The notes: generated by a model from the sequence alone, not told the origin. 46,482 nt of DNA from Nostocales cyanobacterium (GCA_004293145.1 RDYJ01000012.1:1-46482), one strand, 5' to 3'. Shown: positions 7,973-16,559, counted from the stretch's first letter. Program-made: numbers and translations.

Positions 7973-8000
7973 TCACGCAAAGACGCAGAGGCGCAAAGAA
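7973..8000. repeat. Short GC-rich repeat (CGCAAAGACGCAGAGGCGCAAAG)
   Basis: Imperfect direct repeat of CGCAAAG and CGCAGAG units, a family often seen between cyanobacterial genes. It marks the boundary between the membrane-protein gene and the restriction-modification block. Confidence 0.6.
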
Positions 8001-8020
8001 TACTGCAACTTTGAGAGATT

Positions 8021-8953
8021 TTAAACTAAAGAAACATCAGGTATTTTGTATGTCTTCTGTTCTTGAATGTACATCAATAGGCAATTCGCAACATATTCTG
8101 CTAATTTAACAGGTACAGCATTACCAATCATCTGTTCTAAGTCTGTTTTTGAACCTGAAAAAACAAAATCTTCAGGGAATGTTTGAATATAACTTCTTTC
8201 ACGAGTAGTTAAGGGACGTAAATCTGGCGTTACTGGTACAACATCCCCCGGATGTTGTTTATAATTTTTAGGTACTGGTCTATTCACACCTCTGATAGTT
8301 GGACTAGGTTCATCAATACTAAAAATAGCTCTTCTTTGATAACTTCTAGGATGTCTATAATAATATTCAATCCCTAAGCTATTTCCTAAATAATCTCTAA
8401 TAGTGATAGGTTTTCTCGCTAAATTTACTTCTAAATAAGGTTGTAAATTATCATCATTACCACCCAGTTCTCCTATACAAAAAAATCTCTTTCTCTTTTG
8501 TGGTACACCGCATAAACTAGCATCTAAAACTTTTTCTGTTAAACCATAGCCAGCAGATTTGAGAATGTTACAAAATTCTTGATATTTATTTGATTTTCTG
8601 AATAAATCGACATTTTCTATGACAAACCATTGACTACCAATATTAGCTACTATTTCCGCAAATGTAATACTTAAATTTCCTCTACCTAAATCTTCATTAC
8701 GCTTACCAGCACTAGAAAAATCTTGGCATGGTGGTCCACCAATAATTACATCTGGTAAGAATTGTTTAAATATTGAATAATTATTATTTACCTGACTTAA
8801 ATCATATTCAATAATTGGATGATGAAAGTTTTGTGCATAAACATTTATTGCTGGTTTCCAGTTTTCAAATGCAGCAACAATCTCAAATGCACAGTTTTGA
8901 AAACCTAGTGATAAACCACCACACCCAGAAAATAAATCTATAACTTTTAACAT
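8021..8953 (-). CDS. C5 cytosine DNA methyltransferase, HindVP-like R-M system
   Basis: 310 residues, complete. It transfers a methyl group from AdoMet to C5 of cytosine to protect host DNA. Motif I is VIDLFSGCGGLSLGF (residues 4-18), motif IV GGPPCQDFS with nucleophile Cys76, motif VI ENV (113-115), motif VIII QKRKRFF, and motif X IGNAVPVKLAEYV near the C-terminus; the segment between VIII and X (EPSPTIRGVNRPVPKNY) is the target-recognition part. The size fits single-specificity enzymes. It starts 34 bases after the stop of an endonuclease gene on the same strand, so nuclease and methylase are co-transcribed with the nuclease first. From the partner's family I infer the target GRCGYC. The gene is AT-rich and has no HIP1 site, suggesting transfer. 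Confidence 0.95.
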   Translation of the reverse strand: MLKVIDLFSGCGGLSLGFQNCAFEIVAAFENWKPAINVYAQNFHHPIIEYDLSQVNNNYSIFKQFLPDVIIGGPPCQDFSSAGKRNEDLGRGNLSITFAEIVANIGSQWFVIENVDLFRKSNKYQEFCNILKSAGYGLTEKVLDASLCGVPQKRKRFFCIGELGGNDDNLQPYLEVNLARKPITIRDYLGNSLGIEYYYRHPRSYQRRAIFSIDEPSPTIRGVNRPVPKNYKQHPGDVVPVTPDLRPLTTRERSYIQTFPEDFVFSGSKTDLEQMIGNAVPVKLAEYVANCLLMYIQEQKTYKIPDVSLV

Positions 8954-8987
8954 AAATTAAATTATTGAATCTGTATATTGATTACAT

Positions 8988-10082
8988 TTATTGTATAAAA
9001 TCATCAAAAATCTCAGGATTACTCAAGATTATGGCATCAAATCTTCGCTCAGGACTTAAAAAGTTTTCTCCTCCTCCTAAAATTATATTTTTGATTTCTT
9101 TTTTTGTAATTCGGGGTTCAATCAAATTATCACAAGCCATATATAGACGAGTATTTGATCCACTTAAAGCAAAAGCTTTATCATTTTTGGTGTTATAGGT
9201 TAATGTATCAATAACTAATTTATGATTTATTTTACCAACAAGAGCAAATTCATATAACATTTTTACCAACCACACTACAGAACGCATAGGTCTTTGTATA
9301 GTTTCTTCAGATTTAGCCAATCTTTTAGTAATATCAACGAAAAGTCTTGTAAAGCCGAAGTTACTCCAAACAAAAATATCTAAGCAATTTTGATAAAGCT
9401 TAGAAGTTTTACCTACTGTTTTCCACACTGGTTGCATGACTAATGGAGATTGAATTTTAAGATTTTCACTTAGTAAAATATCTAAACAATCTACAACTTG
9501 AGGTATAAAAGGTAATATCTGACGTATACTTGACCAATCTTCAATTTGACTACACACAGGTTGAAGATAATTTAATAGTTTATCTCTCGAATTTTCAAAC
9601 TCATTAGCAATACTTAGAGCAAGATAGATGATAGTATCTGGTCTGGTAACAATTTCACAACCATATTGATTATCTGGTAAACGATAAGTTGAGTTGTCAG
9701 GTAATGCTGTTAACTTAATTTCTATATTTCGTAAACAGGCATTATCTCTATTAATATCATGAGTGACTAAATCAACTCGTGGCAGTTTACCTACAACAAT
9801 TTTTCTATAGGGTACATAATCACTTTCAAAGGAGAAAAATAAATTAGCAGAAAGAGGAGCAATACCAAATATTTGAGTAACATCTATTTCTTGATGTTGA
9901 ATTTTCAAGTTTTCATCCAGTATCAAATAATTTAGCTTCATTCCTTTGTGGTACATATAACAAGCTAGTGATGCGGGAAAAGAATTATTAAATTGATTTT
10001 TACCCCAGCTTTCTCTTTGAGAAAAATCTCGATTAGAATGAAGTAGTCCGAATAATCCCACCTGTATTTGCTCAAAATTCAT
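8988..10082 (-). CDS. Type II restriction endonuclease, HindVP-like
   Basis: 364 residues. The N-terminus LFGLLHSNRDFSQRESWGKN, then FNNSFPASLACYM, resembles as I remember it the HindVP/HgiDI restriction endonuclease family, whose studied members cut GRCGYC. The nuclease core is clear: PRVD (Asp104), then NIEIKLTALPD with Glu121-x-Lys123, a PD-(D/E)XK layout. The enzyme would cleave unmodified DNA. It precedes the methyltransferase by 34 bases on the same strand and lies downstream of the prfA terminator, so the pair has its own promoter in the 10083-10214 gap. Family assignment is from memory of motifs; a profile search (RE_HindVP) would settle it. The absence of GRCGYC sites in this window supports the predicted specificity. 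Confidence 0.82.
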   Translation of the reverse strand: MNFEQIQVGLFGLLHSNRDFSQRESWGKNQFNNSFPASLACYMYHKGMKLNYLILDENLKIQHQEIDVTQIFGIAPLSANLFFSFESDYVPYRKIVVGKLPRVDLVTHDINRDNACLRNIEIKLTALPDNSTYRLPDNQYGCEIVTRPDTIIYLALSIANEFENSRDKLLNYLQPVCSQIEDWSSIRQILPFIPQVVDCLDILLSENLKIQSPLVMQPVWKTVGKTSKLYQNCLDIFVWSNFGFTRLFVDITKRLAKSEETIQRPMRSVVWLVKMLYEFALVGKINHKLVIDTLTYNTKNDKAFALSGSNTRLYMACDNLIEPRITKKEIKNIILGGGENFLSPERRFDAIILSNPEIFDDFIQ

Positions 10083-10214
10083 AATATTGAAACATAGAAA
10101 AATATAAATTTTTTATCCAAAATAGTAATTATATCATAAGTATTATTTTTATTTAATTAACAATACTTTTTGTACAATTACTACCTGTCGGCGATTGCGC
10201 GAAACAAAACTATG

Positions 10215-10262
10215 AAAAAAACCGCCTATTCCTGTAAAAATAAACAACAAAATAAGCGGTTT
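10215..10262 (-). terminator. Rho-independent terminator of the ribosomal/prfA cluster
   Basis: On the minus strand AAACCGCTTATT and AATAGGCGGTTT pair (12 positions, one G-T pair) around a 20-base AT loop and run into TTTT. It begins 23 bases after the prfA stop and is the clearest terminator on that strand, closing the 18-kb cluster. Confidence 0.82.
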
Positions 10263-10285
10263 CTGAAGATATTAAAAATTGAGAA

Positions 10286-11380
10286 TTAGTTATTAGAAGC
10301 CGCTAATTCTGCTAAACGTTCCTGTTGGTCTTGGGATATGCAAGATTGAACAACCGTTTCTAAATCGCCTTCCAAGACAGGGTTAAGGGTAAAATTTTGA
10401 CCTAACCGGTGGTCAGTCACCCGACTATCTTTATAATTGTAGGTGCGAATTTTTTCCGAACGGGAACCTGTACCGACTTGCGATCGCCGCATGGAAGTGA
10501 CAGCTTCTTGTTGTTCCCTTAACTTCATTTCATAGAGTTTAGCCCGCAAAATTTGCATTGCCCGTTCTTTGTTTTGTAACTGGCTACGTTCTTCTGTACA
10601 GAAAATTCTGATTCCAGTTGGTTTGTGGAATAAGTCAGCGGCTGTTTCCACCTTGTTGACGTTTTGACCACCAGCACCACCAGAACGGGCGGTACTCATT
10701 TCAATATCTTTCGGGTCAATATGAATTTCCACATCATCCACTTCCGGCATAATAGCGATGGTAGCAGTAGAGGTATGAACTCTTCCCCCAGCTTCCGTAG
10801 CGGGGACGCGCTGTACACGATGTACACCAGCTTCAAACTTCAGCTTACTGTAAACGCTGTCGCCTTGAATTTCTAGAATCACTTCTTTGAAGCCGCCCAT
10901 TTCACCCAGAGACTCGCTGACTAGCTTCACTCTCCAGCCTTGAGTATCAGCATAGCGGGAATACATCCGCAGCAAATCACCAGCCCAAATACTCGCTTCA
11001 TCGCCACCAGTCCCAGCGCGAATTTCCAACATGATGTTTTTATCATCATTGGGATCACGGGGGAGCAGCAATACCTTCAAGCGACTTTCTAAGTATTCTA
11101 TCTTTTCTACTAATTCATTCACCTCCAAAGCTGCCATTTCTTGCAACTCTGGATCACTATTTGCCTCTTTAAGTACCTGACGCGCCCCTGTTAATTCTTC
11201 CTGGGCAGTTTTCCAAGTTTCGTAGGTATTAACTACTTCTTCCAAAGAAGAACGAGACTTGGCTATTTTTTGATACTCATCAGGGTTTTTAGTCGTATCA
11301 GGATCGCCCAGGCGACGAGTTAATTCATGAAAGGTTTGTTCAACAGATTTAAGTTTCTCCAGCAGGTATGTTTCAGCCAT
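10286..11380 (-). CDS. prfA: Peptide chain release factor 1 (RF1)
   Basis: 364 residues, normal length. RF1 reads UAA and UAG in the ribosomal A site and triggers release of the finished protein. The stop-codon reading motif is PAT in [11 protein letters not shown], and the catalytic GGQ loop is [11 protein letters not shown], whose Gln is normally methylated by PrmC. The C-terminal region [16 protein letters not shown] is typical of RF1 rather than RF2. An N-terminal coiled-coil domain covers about residues 1-100. It is the last gene of the minus-strand cluster, after rpmE with a 105-base gap holding an inverted repeat, and is followed by a strong terminator. The start ATG at 11380 gives [10 protein letters not shown], the usual N-terminus. 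Confidence 0.98.
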   Translation of the reverse strand: MAETYLLEKLKSVEQTFHELTRRLGDPDTTKNPDEYQKIAKSRSSLEEVVNTYETWKTAQEELTGARQVLKEANSDPELQEMAALEVNELVEKIEYLESRLKVLLLPRDPNDDKNIMLEIRAGTGGDEASIWAGDLLRMYSRYADTQGWRVKLVSESLGEMGGFKEVILEIQGDSVYSKLKFEAGVHRVQRVPATEAGGRVHTSTATIAIMPEVDDVEIHIDPKDIEMSTARSGGAGGQNVNKVETAADLFHKPTGIRIFCTEERSQLQNKERAMQILRAKLYEMKLREQQEAVTSMRRSQVGTGSRSEKIRTYNYKDSRVTDHRLGQNFTLNPVLEGDLETVVQSCISQDQQERLAELAASNN

Positions 11381-11437
11381 GACGCGTGCGATTGCTCCTA
11401 AAAAATAACAAGTGTGGCTACTGCATTAAATGACAAT

Positions 11438-11461
11438 CGACCCTACATCAATGCAGGGTCG
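11438..11461. terminator. Inverted repeat between rpmE and prfA
   Basis: CGACCCT and AGGGTCG form a perfect 7-base stem, with a further CAT/ATG inside after one mismatch. There is no U-tract on the minus side, so it may attenuate or stabilise mRNA rather than terminate. Confidence 0.5.
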
Positions 11462-11485
11462 TCGTTAAAAGCTACAGCCAACCAG

Positions 11486-11719
11486 CTACTTTTTGTTTTT
11501 GTCGCCCTGCTCGCTGGACATACCGTATTTGCGGAGGAAGCGTTCAACTCGACCCTCAGCGTCAATAATTTTCTGTGTGCCTGTGTAAAATGGGTGGTTT
11601 CCAGACCAAACATCTACGTGTAATTCGGGTTTGGTAGAACCAATAGTCATCACAACTTGACCGTTGCAGTAGACTTTTGCCTCTGGATACCACTGGGGAT
11701 GAATATCAGATTTAGCCAT
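11486..11719 (-). CDS. rpmE: 50S ribosomal protein L31
   Basis: 77 residues. L31 bridges the 50S central protuberance and the 30S head. The sequence MAKSDIHPQWYPEAKVYCNG, then a strand to VDVWSGNHPFYTGTQK, matches bacterial L31. Of the four zinc cysteines in the zinc-binding type (CxC...CxxC) only Cys18 remains, so this is the zinc-free or C-minus type. An extension after FYTGTQK (VERFLRKYGMSS...) is usual in cyanobacteria. It sits between rpsI and prfA, with a 180-base repeat-filled gap upstream, so it may have its own promoter. Confidence 0.96.
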   Translation of the reverse strand: MAKSDIHPQWYPEAKVYCNGQVVMTIGSTKPELHVDVWSGNHPFYTGTQKIIDAEGRVERFLRKYGMSSEQGDKNKK

Positions 11720-11840
11720 TGTTCCTTTTGTGGTGTTTTTCTATCAGAATTATAACTTTCAGTCTTTGGGCATTTAGAGAATTTTAGATTTTAGATCCAG
11801 CGTAAATCCGCAATTACAACCACTGATTTAGTCGTAAACC

Positions 11841-11870
11841 ATCTGCGTTTATCTGCGTCCATCTGCGGTT
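11841..11870. repeat. Decamer repeat ATCTGCGTTT, three units
   Basis: ATCTGCGTTT-ATCTGCGTCC-ATCTGCGGTT in the rpsI-rpmE gap. The same unit recurs at 42656-42685 (inverted) and 45771-45800. Confidence 0.85.
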
Positions 11871-11896
11871 AAAATCCAAAATCCAAAATCCAAAAT
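11871..11896. repeat. Heptamer repeat AAAATCC, 3.7 units
   Basis: Perfect AAAATCC units immediately abutting the decamer array and ending just beyond the rpsI stop. Nothing else is seen in the rpsI-rpmE spacer. Confidence 0.85.
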
Positions 11897-11899
11897 TGA

Positions 11900-12316
11900 T
11901 TAACGTTTGGAGTATTGAGGAGCTTTCCGAGCTTTGTGTAAACCGTATTTTTTGCGTTCTTTAGCTCGTGGGTCACGAGTTAGGTAGCCTTCGGTTTTTA
12001 AAGGTGAGCGATTATCAGGGTCTAGCTGACATAAAGCACGAGCAACACCCAAACGAATGGAATCTGCTTGTCCTGTCAAGCCGCCGCCTACAGCTTTCAC
12101 CAAAATGTCGTATTCGCTTTCTAGTCCCAAAGTCTCTAAAGGCGCTTTGATAGAACCTAAGTAGTTGGCATTGAATTGGAAATATAATTCTCCATCTTTA
12201 CCGTTGACTACAAACTTACCTTCGCCTGGAACTAGGCGTACTTGTGCTACTGCGGATTTGCGGCGGCCAGTACCCCAATAAACGGCGCGACCGCTATTAG
12301 CTTCTGCTATTTGCAT
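11900..12316 (-). CDS. rpsI: 30S ribosomal protein S9
   Basis: 138 residues. S9 lies in the 30S head, and its C-terminal tail contacts the P-site tRNA anticodon loop; the tail here is KAPQYSKR, the canonical ending with the terminal Arg. The N-terminal part reads [19 protein letters not shown], the family signature. It starts in the sequence TAATG, overlapping the rplM stop, so translation of L13 and S9 is coupled, the usual L13-S9 pairing. The end of the gene meets a heptamer array. The ATG at 12316 gives MQIAEANSG. Confidence 0.98.
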   Translation of the reverse strand: MQIAEANSGRAVYWGTGRRKSAVAQVRLVPGEGKFVVNGKDGELYFQFNANYLGSIKAPLETLGLESEYDILVKAVGGGLTGQADSIRLGVARALCQLDPDNRSPLKTEGYLTRDPRAKERKKYGLHKARKAPQYSKR

Positions 12317-12771
12317 TAGTTTTCTCCAGGAATTGTATTAATAATGAGTTCTTTTGGTTGCTGCGCTGCATGGGGATGGATAGGACCTACGTAGACTTTC
12401 AATTTGGTGAATAATTGTCTACCCAAGCTATTTTTAGGCAACATACCTTTAACAGCTTGTTCTAAAATCCGTTCGGGTAGGCGTTGTTGCAGTTTGGCAA
12501 AGGTTTCTGTCTTCATTCCACCGGGACGACCGGAATGGCGACGGTAAAGTTTTTGGGTACGCTTTTTACCTGTAACTGCCACTTTTTCGGCGTTGATGAC
12601 AACAACGAAATCACCTGTGTCTAAGTGAGGTGTGTATTCGACTTTTCTTTTGCCTCTTAAAACCATAGCAATTTCGCTGGCTAGTCGGCCAAGGCGTTTA
12701 TCTGTGGCATCTACTACGTACCACTCGCGCTCAAGGGATGCTTGAGGAGGAAGGTAAGTTTTACTACTCAT
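12316..12771 (-). CDS. rplM: 50S ribosomal protein L13
   Basis: 151 residues. L13 is an early-assembly 50S protein that binds 23S rRNA. Signature regions are [35 protein letters not shown] and [19 protein letters not shown]. It ends on the TAATG overlap with rpsI. Upstream, 98 bases rich in CAGTTGT-type and GTCACC-type short repeats separate it from truA. The start ATG at 12771 gives [20 protein letters not shown]; the N-terminal extension is normal for cyanobacteria. Confidence 0.98.
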   Translation of the reverse strand: MSSKTYLPPQASLEREWYVVDATDKRLGRLASEIAMVLRGKRKVEYTPHLDTGDFVVVINAEKVAVTGKKRTQKLYRRHSGRPGGMKTETFAKLQQRLPERILEQAVKGMLPKNSLGRQLFTKLKVYVGPIHPHAAQQPKELIINTIPGEN

Positions 12772-12869
12772 TGTTATTTGTCCTTTGTTTTTTGTTCTTG
12801 GTCAGTCGTAGGTGATCAGTTGTTAGTCTTCAGTTGTCAGTGTCGGTGGTTATTCGTCACTGTTCCCTG

Positions 12870-13721
12870 TTACCTTTTCCCTGTCACCTCTTCATCATGA
12901 CCAAACACTAAATATGGTTGGGTGTCGTACCAAATTTCCGGGGAAAAAGGAAAATCAGGATACCCTACTCGTAACAAGCATAAGCCTTGGGGTGGTGCGG
13001 CATATTTCACTTGTTCCCGGCGTTGTTCTTTCCAGATGTCGGTGAAATTATCGAGCGTTCGCTGTCCAGAACCTACTTGTACCAGCATCCCTACCAATAG
13101 CCGCACCATGCCATACAAAAATCCATTTGCCTGAATTTCAATATGGATAAATGGACCACTGCGATGACAGGCGACGGCTTGTACTTCTACCCAGGAATGT
13201 GATCGCGCTGATCCTGCACGATGAAAAGCAGCTAAATGATGTTTTCCCAGCAGAGGTTTAAGGGCAGCTTGGATTAAAGATTCATCCAAGGGAGCATAAT
13301 AATAATGCCAACTGAAGGGGTTAACGAACAAGTTTGGTAGAGCTTCAGTATAGATTGTGTAACGATACCGTCGAAACACTGCACTAAAGCGAGAGTGCCA
13401 ATTCTCATTTACACCCGCTGAAGCCCTGATTAATATATCCGGGGGTAGGTAACTGTTTAGAACTGTTGCCCACTTGTGCGCGGGAATTAAACTTGTGGCA
13501 TCAAAATGGGCTACTTGAGCAGCTGCGTGAACTCCGGCATCGGTTCGCCCTGCGCCATGAAGTGTTACATGATACCCCAGAACAGTAGCTATAGCTGTTT
13601 CTATCTCTTCTTGGACAGTTCGCTGCGCCTTTTGCCGTTGCCAGCCATGAAAGTCAGTACCTAGATACTGAATGACCAAGGCTACTCGATAAGTTGGTGT
13701 CGGCTGGCGGCTTTCTAACAT
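12870..13721 (-). CDS. truA: tRNA pseudouridine(38-40) synthase TruA
   Basis: 283 residues from the chosen start. TruA isomerises uridines 38, 39 and 40 in the anticodon stem-loop of many tRNAs. The catalytic motif is LHGAGRTDAGVHAAAQ, with nucleophilic Asp61. Other conserved parts are QYLGTDFHGWQRQ and ANGFLYGMVRLLVGMLVQVG. The ORF track extends to a TTG at 13748, but those nine codons lie in a GGCAAGA repeat array and the family N-terminus is satisfied by the ATG at 13721, so I prefer that. It sits between rplQ and rplM, a usual cyanobacterial arrangement. Confidence 0.96.
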   Translation of the reverse strand: MLESRQPTPTYRVALVIQYLGTDFHGWQRQKAQRTVQEEIETAIATVLGYHVTLHGAGRTDAGVHAAAQVAHFDATSLIPAHKWATVLNSYLPPDILIRASAGVNENWHSRFSAVFRRYRYTIYTEALPNLFVNPFSWHYYYAPLDESLIQAALKPLLGKHHLAAFHRAGSARSHSWVEVQAVACHRSGPFIHIEIQANGFLYGMVRLLVGMLVQVGSGQRTLDNFTDIWKEQRREQVKYAAPPQGLCLLRVGYPDFPFSPEIWYDTQPYLVFGHDEEVTGKR

Positions 13722-13736
13722 ACTGGTTTTGTCAGT

Positions 13737-13764
13737 GGCAAGAGGCAAGAGGCAAGAGACAAGA
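13737..13764. repeat. Heptamer repeat GGCAAGA, four units
   Basis: Three GGCAAGA and one GACAAGA unit just upstream of truA. A TTG inside the array opens the truA frame, which makes automated start calling unreliable here. Confidence 0.85.
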
Positions 13765-13791
13765 GTTTTTTAATTTTTAATTTAATTTTCT

Positions 13792-13819
13792 CCTATTCCC
13801 TATTCCCTATTCCCTATTC
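13792..13819. repeat. Heptamer repeat CCTATTC, four units
   Basis: Perfect CCTATTC units ending ten bases from the rplQ stop. In transcript orientation the unit is GAATAGG, so TAG stops occur in all three frames. Confidence 0.88.
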
Positions 13820-13828
13820 ACTATGACT

Positions 13829-14179
13829 TTAAACTAATTCAATAATCGCCATTTCCGCATTATCACCGCGACGGGGAACGGTATGCAGAATGCGAGTATA
13901 ACCACCTTGGCGGTTTCCATACCGAGTGGGTGCTTGCTCAAACAAAGCATGAACTAGTGTTGTATCGTAGATATAGCCCAGGGCTTCCCGACGTGATGCT
14001 AAGGAGCCATTTTTAGCTAAGGTAATCATCTTCTCTACTTCACTCCGCAAAACTTTAGCGCGGATTAAAGTTGTAGTAATTCGACCATGACGGATTAGAT
14101 CGGTGGTTAGCGATCGCAACAGAGCGCGACGCTGGTCAGCTGGTTTACTGAGTTTTTTGACTCGACAACGGTGACGCAT
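13829..14179 (-). CDS. rplQ: 50S ribosomal protein L17
   Basis: 116 residues. L17 sits near the peptide exit side of the 50S subunit. The sequence opens [20 protein letters not shown], then [15 protein letters not shown], and ends in [11 protein letters not shown], matching the short bacterial form. It follows rpoA by 32 bases, the usual rpoA-rplQ order of the alpha operon. After it comes a repeat-filled spacer of about 110 bases before truA. Confidence 0.98.
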   Translation of the reverse strand: MRHRCRVKKLSKPADQRRALLRSLTTDLIRHGRITTTLIRAKVLRSEVEKMITLAKNGSLASRREALGYIYDTTLVHALFEQAPTRYGNRQGGYTRILHTVPRRGDNAEMAIIELV

Positions 14180-14211
14180 AATAATGCACTATGACTTACT
14201 AAGAGTTTGAT

Positions 14212-15156
14212 TTAAGCTGGTTTAGAGCCTCTCTCCTGCGGTAAAGTAATACCCAATCGGCGCTGTAAAGCTTCCACTACCTCTTCCGCTGACTTTTGAC
14301 CAAAGTTTTTGATTTCTAGGAGGTCTTCTTGGGTATAATCCAACAGGTCTGCTACGGAGTTAACCTGCGCTCGTTTGAGGCAGTTATAAGCCCGGACAGA
14401 AAGCTGCAATTCTTCGATAGGAATCTGAGCCGTTGGATCGTCTGGAATATCTGAACCTGTATCTGTTGGTTCTAGAGAGATATCTTTCAAGGGGTTGAAT
14501 AAATCTACCAAAATTCCCGCAGCTGAAGATAGTGCTTCTTGAGGTGAAAGACCACCATTAGTCCAAACTTCTAACAGTAATCTATCTTTCAGTGTTCCAT
14601 CTCCACGGGCTTCTTCAACGCTGTAGTTGACTTTTCTGACTGGCATAAACACCGAGTCAATTTGCAGAAAGTCTAAAGAAGTTGCTTCTTCCCTACCACG
14701 TTCTACAGTGCGATAACCCTTGCCTCTCTCGATCCGAAATTCCATTTCCAGTTTGCCACCTTCAGCTAAGGTAGCTACATACTGCGTCGGATCGATCACT
14801 TCTACTTCACTTGGCAAATCAAAATGTGCCGCTGTGATTGTTGCCGGACCCGTAACGAGTAACCGACCAATCTGAGGTTGAGAGGAATAGCTTTTGAGGA
14901 TGACTTCCTTCATTCGCATGAGAATTTCCAGCACATCTTCCCGCACACCGGGAACGGTAGCAAACTCATGACTAACGCCAGCTATCCGCACTGCTGTAAC
15001 TGCTGTTCCCTCCAGATTGGAAAGTAAAACCCGCCGCAGCGCGTTACCTACTGTTGTTCCTTGACCACGTTCTAGAGGTTCGAGAACAAATTTACTGTAA
15101 TGGCTCCGACTTTCCTCTGTATTAGACTCTACACATTCAATTTGAAACTGCGCCAC
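14212..15156 (-). CDS. rpoA: DNA-directed RNA polymerase alpha subunit
   Basis: 314 residues. Alpha dimerises to nucleate RNA polymerase assembly. The N-terminal domain shows ESNTEESRSHYSKFVLEPLE and TVGNALRRVLLSNLEG, the core dimerisation motif; a linker near 230-245 leads to the C-terminal domain (ELQLSVRAYNCLKRAQVNSV, DLLEIKNFGQKSAEEVVEAL), which binds UP elements and activators. The start is GTG at 15156, with GGGAGG eight bases upstream, a strong ribosome-binding site that decides the start. An unusually long 347-base spacer separates it from rpsK, so it may have its own promoter or leader control. Confidence 0.98.
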   Translation of the reverse strand: MAQFQIECVESNTEESRSHYSKFVLEPLERGQGTTVGNALRRVLLSNLEGTAVTAVRIAGVSHEFATVPGVREDVLEILMRMKEVILKSYSSQPQIGRLLVTGPATITAAHFDLPSEVEVIDPTQYVATLAEGGKLEMEFRIERGKGYRTVERGREEATSLDFLQIDSVFMPVRKVNYSVEEARGDGTLKDRLLLEVWTNGGLSPQEALSSAAGILVDLFNPLKDISLEPTDTGSDIPDDPTAQIPIEELQLSVRAYNCLKRAQVNSVADLLDYTQEDLLEIKNFGQKSAEEVVEALQRRLGITLPQERGSKPA

Positions 15157-15503
15157 GGAGTAGCCTCCCTTTTAAGGTGCTGCTAGCAGGCAACTAATTT
15201 TGCCTCTCGAATTCACTTTATGCTCTGATCGGTTGCTGTGGTTGATCAAACTGCCAACATCTAAGGTGGTTAAGGTTTGATCTTCCAATTTAAGCAGCAG
15301 CCACTGATAATATTTTGGATTGTCGAAAGTTGAGCAGCCCTCCCGCTGGGAAGAGCTGATATGCTTCCTATTCACCAAATGGATCTGAAGTTGCTCAGCA
15401 TTGACTCTGTATAACAAAGTTAATACTCTATCAGCCCCAGATGGACTTGTAGGTGATTTTCCTGAGCATTAACTTCTCACCTGAGCGTGCTTAAGGTTAA
15501 CGT
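15157..15503. other. Long spacer between rpsK and rpoA
   Basis: 347 bases, the largest gap inside the ribosomal cluster, at the place where many bacteria have rpsD. An 81-codon minus-strand frame here starts with TTG and resembles nothing I know, so I do not call it. Near rpoA, AGGCAA and TTGCCT form a small stem. On the minus strand GAGTATTAACTTTGTTATACAG could hold a -10 element. A leader or internal promoter for rpoA is a guess. Confidence 0.45.
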
Positions 15504-15899
15504 TTAAACTCGACGGCGCTTGGGTGGACGGCAACCATTGTGAGGAATCGGGGTAATATCCCGAATCAGCGTAATTTCTAGTCCTGCTCCTTGCAGCGCC
15601 CGGATAGCGGTTTCTCTACCTGCTCCAGGTCCGCTAACCATGACTTCAATTTGACGCATCCCTTGATCAATGGCTCTGCGGCCTGCACTTTCAGCTGCCG
15701 TTTGTGCGGCGAAGGGAGTTCCCTTTTTTGCCCCCTTAAATCCACTAGAACCAGCACTTGCCCAGGAGATGACATCTCCATTTTGATCAGTAATGGTGAC
15801 AATGCTATTGTTGAAAGTAGACTGAATGTAGGCAATGCCGTTCGGTACGTTCCGTTTCTGCTTCTTGCTCCCGGATTTTTTAGTTGGTTGTCTTGCCAT
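15504..15899 (-). CDS. rpsK: 30S ribosomal protein S11
   Basis: 131 residues. S11 lies on the 30S platform and helps shape the mRNA exit/Shine-Dalgarno region. Conserved segments are [39 protein letters not shown] and the C-terminus [17 protein letters not shown]. The N-terminus is basic ([15 protein letters not shown]). It follows rpsM by 54 bases. Two ORF-track entries in other frames across this gene are shadows. Confidence 0.98.
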   Translation of the reverse strand: MARQPTKKSGSKKQKRNVPNGIAYIQSTFNNSIVTITDQNGDVISWASAGSSGFKGAKKGTPFAAQTAAESAGRRAIDQGMRQIEVMVSGPGAGRETAIRALQGAGLEITLIRDITPIPHNGCRPPKRRRV

Positions 15900-15953
15900 A
15901 TTTGTTTAGTGAATTTAAGGTAAAACTTGCCTGGATGAGCAAGCCAAGAAAAG

Positions 15954-16334
15954 TTATTTGCCAGGGGCTTTCTTCTTCCCGGCCACTGTCTGTCTTCTAC
16001 CGCGTCTGGTTCTGGCGTTGGTGCGGGTTCTTTGTCCTCTCACAGGTAAGCCCATGCGATGACGACGGCCTCGATAACAGCCAATATCAACTAGGCGCTT
16101 GATGTTCATCGCCTCTAAGCGCCGTAAGTCACCTTCAACTTGATAGTTGCTTTCTATTTCGGCTCTCAAAGCTGTTACATCAGCATCACTTAAGTCTTTA
16201 ATGCGGGTGTCTGGGTTCACGCCTGTAGCCGCTAGGATTTCCTGCGACCTTGATAACCCAATTCCGTAAATGTAAGTCAGACCAATCTCAACGCGCTTAT
16301 CGCGGGGAAGGTCTACTCCGGAAATCCGTGCCAC
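15954..16334 (-). CDS. rpsM: 30S ribosomal protein S13
   Basis: 126 residues. S13 is in the 30S head, bridges to the 50S subunit and touches P-site tRNA through its basic tail. It starts [20 protein letters not shown], has the helix-hairpin-helix [13 protein letters not shown], and ends with [19 protein letters not shown] and KKKAPGK. The start codon is GTG at 16334, preceded by GAGGGAG, which confirms it. Gene order rpmJ-rpsM-rpsK-rpoA is the usual alpha operon without rpsD. Confidence 0.98.
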   Translation of the reverse strand: MARISGVDLPRDKRVEIGLTYIYGIGLSRSQEILAATGVNPDTRIKDLSDADVTALRAEIESNYQVEGDLRRLEAMNIKRLVDIGCYRGRRHRMGLPVRGQRTRTNARTRRGRRQTVAGKKKAPGK

Positions 16335-16445
16335 AATTAATATCTCCCTCTTTTGTTCTTAATCGCAGTTGCCTAAACGTGATTCATCACGTTCTTTGGT
16401 TCTGATGGTGATTTTGGACTGCACCAGACTCTGATGATCAGAGGC

Positions 16446-16559
16446 TTATCCCTGACGTTGCTTGTGTTTGGGGTTTTCACAAATCACCATGACGCGACCA
16501 CGGCGTTTGATCACGTTACACTTTTCACAGATTTTTTTGACTGAGGCTCTGACTTTCAT
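16446..16559 (-). CDS. rpmJ: 50S ribosomal protein L36
   Basis: 37 residues, too short for the ORF track. The minus-strand frame reads [20 protein letters not shown], then [17 protein letters not shown] and TAA. It has the zinc ribbon of the cysteine-containing L36 type (C11-x-x-C14, C27, H32), so zinc binding is retained here, unlike in L31. L36 stabilises 23S rRNA near the A site. It sits between infA and rpsM, its normal position. The 117 bases between it and infA hold nothing recognisable. Confidence 0.95.
   Translation of the reverse strand: MKVRASVKKICEKCNVIKRRGRVMVICENPKHKQRQG

Noticed and set aside
8965-9198. 77-codon plus-strand ORF over the restriction endonuclease gene
   Set aside because: Antisense shadow of the HindVP-like nuclease, which has clear motifs.
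10313-10333. Possible frameshift site as in prfB
   Set aside because: The gene is RF1 (PAT motif, no internal stop), which needs no programmed frameshift; RF2 has one.
12922-13134. 70-codon plus-strand ORF opposite truA
   Set aside because: Antisense of the conserved TruA C-terminal half.
15172-15417. 81-codon minus-strand ORF between rpsK and rpoA
   Set aside because: TTG start, no ribosome-binding site, no recognisable protein pattern; more likely spacer or leader than a gene.
15578-15923. Overlapping ORFs of 85 and 110 codons across rpsK
   Set aside because: Other-frame shadows; rpsK itself is fully conserved.
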